Origin: Amia ocellicauda
Lineage: Eukaryota; Chordata; Actinopteri; Amiiformes; Amiidae
DNA: 64,000 bases
Direction of reading: 5' to 3'
Assembly (NCBI RefSeq): GCF_036373705.1
Contig: NC_089852.1
Span: forward strand, 2,215,300 to 2,279,299
The translations under genes were made by a program, and so were the position numbers. Positions 43,061 to 64,000 of this stretch are shown here, piece after piece. Numbering within the stretch: position 1 is the first letter of the stretch; each line of letters opens with the position of its first letter. The notes below the pieces were generated by a model. It searched no databases. It saw only the letters and a list, made by a program, of their open reading frames with translations, and had not been told where the DNA came from.

Positions 43061-45983
43061 GGTCACAGTAACTCGATGGTGCAATGTGAAACAGCAGTTT
43101 GCTCGCTCCATTTTCATTCATGATTCTACTTCTTATAATATTATTATTATTCCTACCAGGTGCAGATTGTCTTGTGGTAGTAGTTACTGTGCTCTGCTCC
43201 TCTTAGCCAGTTGCCACAGGAGTTATTCCCATACAATGTGTCTGAGAGGTTATGTATTCTACATATATTCCATGGTTCATTAAATAAGCACAGACATATT
43301 ATTATTTGTATTATTAGTAGTAGTAGTGGTAGTAGTAGTAGTCTTCATGTGAAAAACCATTGAAAGTTCTGAGTCTCGCCTTTTATCAAGTTATGAACCA
43401 GCAACGTGCGATTTAAAATGAATTAATAGAACGGGGTGTGAATCAGCAGATGACAGCAGACAGATGGGGGTCCCTGCTACTATAAGTTGTGTATGTGTCC
43501 CTCGGAGGCGGGGGCTGTACAGCATGAGGGGGCAGCCAATTGGCCCGTAAGCTGTGCACCCCCCAAGATTTATTTCTGCTGCCAGACTGCCATCATATAG
43601 GAGTTTTTTCTGTCCTCTGTGCCTAATGGTTTGTTTGTCTATTTTTGTGTTTAGTTTATTTGTCTATTTTATTTAAAGTGCTCTGTGGCTACCCTGTGAA
43701 AGGTGCTGTACCTGTGAAGGGTACTTTTTACCCTAATTTTACCACATTTATCACTGCTACACCACACTACACTTTACCATTTTAACTTCTGTTTTGACCA
43801 TGGTAAACTATACTTTGCCACTTTTTTACTATGTTACACCACACTACATCGTACTGTATGTTACCACAGTGCACCACACTGCCGTCTTGTAGAGGACAAA
43901 CGTGTCACAGCATCATATTTGGCCCACAGCCCCGTACGACATTTCTTGTTCCCTTATGACACTTTTAAGCCACCTTCCGTCACGTTGTGTCCTTTCCTTA
44001 TTAGACTCATATTTGCATATTATAGAGGAGTTATGATGTAAAAACACCTTAATTACTCTTAATTTCACTGCAGTTCACCTGGATAGAGAGAGAGAGACTC
44101 GGTTTAAAGCTAATAATGAGGAAACCACCGTGACGCCACGCGAAACATCACCAGAGCAGCAGGAACTGGCAGGAAGGAACATTGGGTTTTATTGTGAGGA
44201 TAGGGTTTGTCCTGTGTGTGTGAGACAGCGTGGTGGAGCGAGGCTGTGATGGCATCTCAAGGCCTGGTGAGCCCGGGGGGGGGGTCATGTGTCCATGCCA
44301 GCCGGTGCTTGGAGGCTGTGGGAGACGGTTTGGCAGAGGAAGCTGCAGAGCGGAACAGAGCTTTAAACACGGAGGTCAGGAGATCAGAGGGAGGGCATTA
44401 CTGCTGCAGTGCACACTGACTCCAGCAGGGGGTGGGGTTACTGAGTTACTTTCTCATTCATTGTATTTCATTTTTTAAGCTTTAAAACATTCAATTAAAA
44501 TAAGATGCAGTGGTGGAGCAGCCAGGGGGCGAGGGCATGCTGTGCACTGAGCTTCCCGGCAGGGCAGCCCTAGGGACCACGGTGCCCCGGAGAGCTGATC
44601 CACCCCGACCCTAAAAACCACCAGGATACAGAATACAATCTTCACCAGCAGAGAGAACATGTCGAGCGTCTTCTCTGCTCTGAATCGAGTCTCGAAATGA
44701 AGGTCGTCTGTGTCAGTTGGGGACCTGATCTCTGGATCGATGCAACTCGTCATAGAGCCAGATGCGGCTCTGAGTGTGATGTCATTATGCAATAGGTCAC
44801 TGTAGCCCTGTTGAGTTTCCCATTATGTGAAGTGTTGGCTTGGCCCTTGGGCTCCACAAGCTGACAGGGGCCTAAAGCAAAGTGTGACTCGAGATCTGGC
44901 TGTAGGGGAGCTAGTCAGAGAAGCTGACACACAAACCCAGATAAAACAAACCCATATCGAGCTGCACCGTCTCCACCCTCATCCGCGTTCGACACGGAGG
45001 GAGACGCGCTTGAGCTGGATTTCTATTCTGATCGGCCCCAACTCACTGGTATGTTGGCAAAACTGAACCCATTCCTGTCTGAGGGGTGAATTAGCAGGCA
45101 GAAGAGTCCGTGAAACCCTTTTCTGCACCGTGTAGATCAAGACCCCGTTGACCCGACCTAAACGACAGCTGGGGGGAGTTTCAGCTGAATCCTGAGTCAG
45201 GTCACGCACACGCACACGCAGGAGGTGCACAGCCACAGCAGCTCGTCTGCCAGTGTCTGTAGAGGAGTGTCAACCTCCCCCCCGCTGTGTCGCATGGCCA
45301 CAGGCACCATCGTACACACAAAGCCTTGTTCAGGGTGGTGGGGTTTTGTATGGCATAGTGTGTGAGCTCTGTGCCGTGTACGGGCTGCACTCTGCCCACG
45401 CTGTGGCTTCAGGCGTTAAACTCGAAACATTGTGCTCCTTGAGAGATGACGTGTGAAAAGACTGAGTCAGAGCAGGAGACGTCGGGGTTCAAGTGTTTAC
45501 TAGCACTTTGGGTGAAGCGGGAGTCCTGCGAAATCCTAGATGAGCTCAGACTTGAGTCTGTACAGAGACCAGAGGCCCATCAGTGTATGATGGTCTGCAC
45601 TCTGATGAGTATATTTATGGGCTGGAACACGTTTAATACATTCTGAGTGTTCTTTCTCAGATACTTTGTTTTTATTGTTCAAATCTTTGTTAGGGCCCTT
45701 GATTGGTTATTGCTTCGGGGGGGGGGGGGGACCTGATGTTTATACTGTGTGTATTTCCCATCCTTTCCTGCTCTCCCTATATTATGTGAACTTCATTTTC
45801 TGTGACATGAAATGAACCTACCTACCTATGCAGTAGTGTATGCATAAATTGGTGTATGATTCAAGGACTGCAACCATAGCTGTTAAATACATGACCCCCT
45901 GCCTGCCCACCCTGTATTATTATTTTTGTGTTTTTGTTTTGTTTTGGTATTCAGTATTTCTGTGGCTGGAATATTCTTTGGAA

Positions 45984-46032
45984 GCTTTGGCATCACCAGC
46001 ATGTCCTGCCAATAAACCTCATTGAGAGCGAG
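45984..46032 (+). repeat. Retroposon tail, GCTTTGGCAT...CCAATAAA type
   Basis: GCTTTGGCATCACCAGCATG is followed by TCCTGCCAATAAACCTCATTG, the same pattern as the copy at 46291 and the degenerate copy at 28032. AATAAA is at the end, as usual for this tail. Confidence 0.6.
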
Positions 46033-46290
46033 AGGGGGAGACAGAGGCAGAGAGCATTCATAGAGCAGTTATTTATTGTTATATTGCATTATGATTGTAA
46101 TTATTTATGTTTGAATCTGTTTGAATTTGTATTGTTTGATCTGCTGTCATTGCTTTTTTTCAAAACCGTCGTTTAAATGTATTGATCTATTTTTATTGAT
46201 ATACATGTACCTGCTTATTATGGTTAATTATTGTCCATAAATATCTGTGTGTGCATCTACATCTGAAACGGTTTGACATTTATCACTTCT

Positions 46291-46335
46291 GCTTTGGCAA
46301 TACTTGTGCACGTCATGCCAATAAAGCACACCAGA
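46291..46335 (+). repeat. Retroposon tail, GCTTTGGCAA...CCAATAAA type
   Basis: GCTTTGGCAATACTTGTGCA then CGTCATGCCAATAAAGCAC. This is the best-preserved of three related tails in the window. Confidence 0.65.
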
Positions 46336-46701
46336 CAATGGAGCGGTGAACATCAGGCACAGGTTGCAGGGGAGAGTGATCACTGATAAAACAGTGCTGT
46401 GTTGATTATCAGAGCTTTATTGATCGAGTGCTGTGTTGATAAATGGTGGGGTTTGGTTCCTCAGAGCAGTATTCATCCACACATCCAGTATTAGTAACCA
46501 GTGCTGTATTGATACACAGAGTATTATTTAAACAGAGGAGAGCAGAGGCAGGGCATTACTGCTGCAGCGCACACTGATGCCAGCAGGGGGGTTTACCGAG
46601 TTACTTTCTCATTCATCTTCTCTGTTCCAATATTGGACTTGAAATGAAGCTGGTTGGTGTCGGTTGGGAACCCTAGAAATGCATAAATAAACACAAATAT
46701 A

Positions 46702-47571
46702 CAGACGGGTGACAAATTAAAGGAACAACCGCCATAAAGTGTCTCAGTAAGGTGTTGGGCACCACGAGCCCCAGAACAGCTTCAATGCTCTTGGCACAGA
46801 TTGTACGAGTCTCTGGACTCTACTGGAGGGATGGACACCATTCTTCCAAAAGATATTCCCTCATTTGGGGTTTTGATGATGGTGGTGGAGAGCCTGTCTC
46901 ACATGTTGGTCCAGAATCTCCCATAGGTGTTCGATTGGGTTGAGATCTGATGACTGAAGGCCATAGCATATGATTCACATCATTTTCATACTCATCACAC
47001 CATTCAGTGACCCTCGTGCCCTGTGGATGGGGGCATTGTCATCCTGGAAGAGACACTCCCATCAGGACAGAAATGTGTCACCATAGGATAAAGGTGATCA
47101 CTCAGAATAACTCTGTCATGATTTGCAGTGACCCTTCCCTCTAAGGGGACAAGTGGACCCAAACCATGCCAGGAAAATGCCCCCCCACAGCATAACAGAG
47201 CCTCCGGACCCCCTCACTGTAGGGGTCCAGCAGTCAGGCCTGTCCCGTTCTCTTGGTGTCCCACACATGCACTCGCCCACTTGTCCAGAATATGGGGAAG
47301 GATGACTCATCTGACCAGATCACTTTTTTCTGCATCTCTGGTGCCCCAATAATGACCCTCTTTCAAAGTCACTTAGATCCTTTCCTCTCGCCATCTTGAT
47401 GCAAAATCGAGGTCGACTGGGCCTGCTCAGCATTTGTATACATGCCACAGAGCATGATAGGATGATAATTGCTTAATTGTATCATGCAGTACAACAGTTT
47501 GGAGGCGTCTGTATTCATTATGTTCCTCCACTCATTTATTCAGGATTTTCCTTTAATTTGTCACCTGTCTG
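46702..47571 (-). mobile_element. Tc1/mariner element C, 870 bp, degraded
   Basis: The terminal inverted repeats of 24 bases differ at one position (left CAGACGGGTGACAAATTAAA, right complement CAGACAGGTGACAAATTAAA). They are flanked by TA at 46700-46701 and 47572-47573. The transposase remnant lies on the minus strand. GSVMLWGGIF near 47215-47185 is the central Tc1 motif, and a reading of the type NPIEHLWEILD near 46940-46905 carries the third catalytic residue. Frameshifts and the short length show that most of the N-terminal half is missing. This is a different family from elements A and B. Confidence 0.88.
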
Positions 47572-47573
47572 TA

Positions 47574-48887
47574 TATTGCAATGCTGTAGGAAAATAGCCA
47601 CTTAACTTCCTAAAAAAAATAATACATCTGGAATCCTCGGCTGCGCTCCTCCCGTCTCTGAGGGGGTGCTGGTATCGCATCTTCAGCCCTTGGTGGACGG
47701 TGCTGCTCTCCAGAACAAAAAACAGCTGCTGTGCTCAGGGCTCCCACATGGTGGTGCTACTGGCTCTCTGTGGCCTCTTCTCTACAGCCTGTCTCCTGCA
47801 TGGGCTGCAAACGGGGACTGAGCTGATTTGCTTGTGGTCAGTGTCTGAGCAGGGAGGGGCAGGAGCTTAGGCGGGGTGGCAGACTGGACTGGGCAGGGTT
47901 CCCACTCCTGGAGCTCAGGACTGTGGGCTGATTGGCTCTTCGACTTGGCTCTCACCCCCAGCGCACAGTTGTGGAGGTGTCGTCTCTAGGAGAAACTTCA
48001 AGAAACAAAACCTCAACGTGAACTTCTGGTGGAAACAACCCCCCCCCCCCCCCCCCGGCTCAACAGCAGATTATTCCAATTACACAACCCATTGAAGATG
48101 ACTGTTGTCAGTAAAAACAGGTTTGTGGTTCAGTGGGACCAACAAACAGGATTCCAAAACTCTCTGTTCCTCTCCTCTCTCCTTCTCCCCTCCTGTCTGT
48201 CAGCTGTTACGAGTATGACGTCCTTCACTCAGGGTCAGTCTGATCTGCTGCCAGCTCTGTGAGATATTTAGTGTGTGTGTGCATGTGCGTATGTTTGCAT
48301 GTGTGCTTGTGCATATGTGTGCAGTGGCTGAGCTTATCAGGGTTTTATTAGGGCAGTCACAGTGTGCAGGGGCAGATACCCAGCACAGACACACTCACTC
48401 ACTCACTCACTCTCAAACACCACTCCGCACAACTAGAGAACCAGAATGTGGACGCAGGCCAGTCCAGCTGTACTGGTCTGTTCAGCCCAACATGGACCCT
48501 CTACTCTGTGTCCAACTGAGCAGCTCTGACAGGTGGGACAGCGGGGGGAGGCAGCAGACAGGGCTTCTAAGACTGCCAACAACAGATCCTGTGGGAGAGG
48601 GAACACAGGGCTGATCCTATCTGTTCTAGTGGGATGTCACGCACCCCCTTTGCGGCGCCCCTCTCCTTCTCTTTCTCTCTCTCTCTCGCAGGCAAGTGCA
48701 GCTCGCTGTCGACTGTAGCGATGCGCTGCCCCAAGCCCCGGCCAGCCCCCCAGCGCTGAGGACTCGGCACCGCAACGAGGGGGCAAGGTGGTTATAAGTG
48801 GCGGCCCCAGGCTGGACTGGCTGCAGAGAGACCCCAGCCAGGACAGGGGAATCAGCAGTTCAAGAGCTGCCAGCACCTCCACCTCCT

Positions 48888-48934
<47 letters not shown>

Positions 48935-49317
48935 GGGAGGGAGAGAGAAATGGAGAGGGAGAGGGAGAGGGAGAGTGCTGGGATTGGGCTGTTAGAAACC
49001 TGTTATCAGCCGGGAGACGCCAGACAGTGTCCCAGTGTCGAGGAAGAGGAGTTAATTGACTGCAGCCTTACAGTGATCACCAGTCCAGTCCAGCCCTGCT
49101 CTCGTCCTTTTCCTCTCTGGGTGGGGGAGGTGTGTGTGTGACAGGTTGTGCAGGGAGTCCCAGCCTGGGGGGGGGGAGGTGACAGAGGGTGTGGCACAGC
49201 AGGAGGGAGGGTGTGAAGAGCAGACACAGGGACGCGTCTCACAGACTCTCGCAGACGCTCACCCACCTTGCCAGCTGACCGAGCCGCCCAGCTTCTGTGC
49301 AGCCCTGCCTGCCACCC

Positions 49318-49356
<39 letters not shown>

Positions 49357-49379
49357 AGGGAGAGAGAGAGGGAGAGAGA
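47574..49379. other. Region upstream of the semaphorin gene
   Basis: No coding gene recognised. Simple repeats: C tract 48040-48056, (CACT)n 48393-48411, (GA)n 48892-48932 and (GA)n 49321-49380. Part may be promoter or an upstream non-coding exon of the semaphorin. Confidence 0.45.
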
Positions 49380-49750
49380 ACATCAAGGCAGATAAGATAA
49401 AAGCCCCAGTGCAGCTGTTCTAGTTTTGCAGCGGAGACTTTTTTTTCGGAAGCTTGTTTTTCTTTTTTCCTTGCACGGGGAGGGGAGCAGCCCAGTTCCT
49501 CTCAGAGCGCTCTCTCCTCTCGGAGACGGCAGCGGTGCGCGGAGCTGCTGGGCTGACCGTCTTTCAAGAGCTGCTGTTGGAGGCGGCGGGGGTGTGGGGG
49601 TAATTACTGGGGGCAGAACTGAAATCTCTGACCCTAGAAGAGAGAGAGAGGATTGGGGGGAGTGTGTGGGGTGGGATTTGTCTCTTTTCCATCTGTGATC
49701 CCCATCGCTGTGGAGAGCCCAGCTCACCTCCTTGGAGTTTGGAGTGCGGG

Positions 49751-49784
<34 letters not shown>

Positions 49785-49923
49785 GCTGACTGAGAGAGGA
49801 GAAGAGAGAAGAGAGTGAACAGAGAGGGAGAGAGAGGAAGAGAAAGAGAGTTGAGTGCCAGACAGAACTGGGACTGGACCTGCTTCTCCCTTGGATATAT
49901 AAAGGACACACGTGGGACTGAAG
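49380..49923 (+). promoter_or_regulatory. Probable 5' leader/promoter of the semaphorin gene
   Basis: A purine-rich leader with GAGA tracts (49756-49782) precedes the ATG at 49924. Its position and content suit a 5' UTR, but neither transcription start nor upstream exons can be fixed. Confidence 0.4.

Positions 49924-64000
<14,077 letters not shown>

Larger units (their letters stand above)
43061..46699. other. Intergenic sequence with old retroposon fragments
   Basis: No gene recognised. It contains a (TAG)n tract at 43312-43343. A weak retroposon-like segment at 43490-43730 includes GAGTTTTTTCTGTCCTCTGTGC and GTGGCTACCCTGTGAAAGGT, a fish LINE/SINE tail style. A degenerate duplicated block (44389-44740 against 46549-46675) and the tails at 45984 and 46291 complete the picture. 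Confidence 0.5.

Noticed and set aside
49893..49904. TATATAAA as the semaphorin TATA box
   Set aside because: It lies only about 20 bases before the ATG. Transcription from it would start at or after the start codon.

Overview
The window is nuclear DNA of a ray-finned fish. The evidence is intron-containing vertebrate genes with GT-AG junctions, three unrelated fish-type Tc1/mariner transposons, short retroposon tails of fish type, abundant CA/TG and GA/CT microsatellites, and CpG-rich promoters. The sequence does not fix the species. Linkage of glyctk, tcta, rhoa and a class-3 semaphorin resembles human 3p21, where the same families lie on one arm but not side by side.

Layout. (1) 1-21960: one huge satellite of (CA)n alternating with the 18-nt core GACTGAGACAAGCAAGTA. 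It is broken by a 200-N assembly gap and carries an internal higher-order duplication with a shift of about 9.9 kb. It codes for nothing; the thousands-of-residue open frames on its minus strand arise because the unit has no stop codon in any minus-strand frame. (2) 22.1-26.4 kb: glyctk (glycerate 2-kinase), plus strand, four coding exons reconstructed to a complete 524-residue protein. Intron 1 is a TG-rich minisatellite that runs into the exon 2 acceptor, and intron 2 holds a deleted Tc1 copy. (3) 27.6-29.0 kb: tcta, minus strand, three coding exons giving a complete 103-residue membrane protein, tail-to-tail with glyctk. (4) 29.0-40.5 kb: rhoa, plus strand, head-to-head with tcta as in human. 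It has a non-coding CpG-island exon 1, a 6.6-kb first intron and four coding exons giving a complete 193-residue GTPase ending in CLLL. A 1.6-kb Tc1 element with dead transposase has landed between the two divergent promoters. (5) 40.5-49.4 kb: intergenic, with a GC-rich promoter- or enhancer-like block at about 42.4-43.06 kb (CRE sites, two MEF2-type sites and a minus-strand TATA box), several retroposon tails and a third Tc1-like element. (6) 49.9-64 kb: the first eight coding exons (311 residues) of a class-3 semaphorin. The gene continues beyond the window.

The genes do not form one pathway. glyctk is metabolic, tcta encodes a small membrane protein, rhoa encodes the central switch of actomyosin contractility, and the semaphorin is a secreted guidance cue whose receptors are known to signal through Rho-family GTPases. 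The last link is a general fact about the families, not evidence of co-regulation here. All exon structures were worked out by hand from splice consensus, reading-frame phase and remembered family sequences; no alignment or transcript evidence was available.
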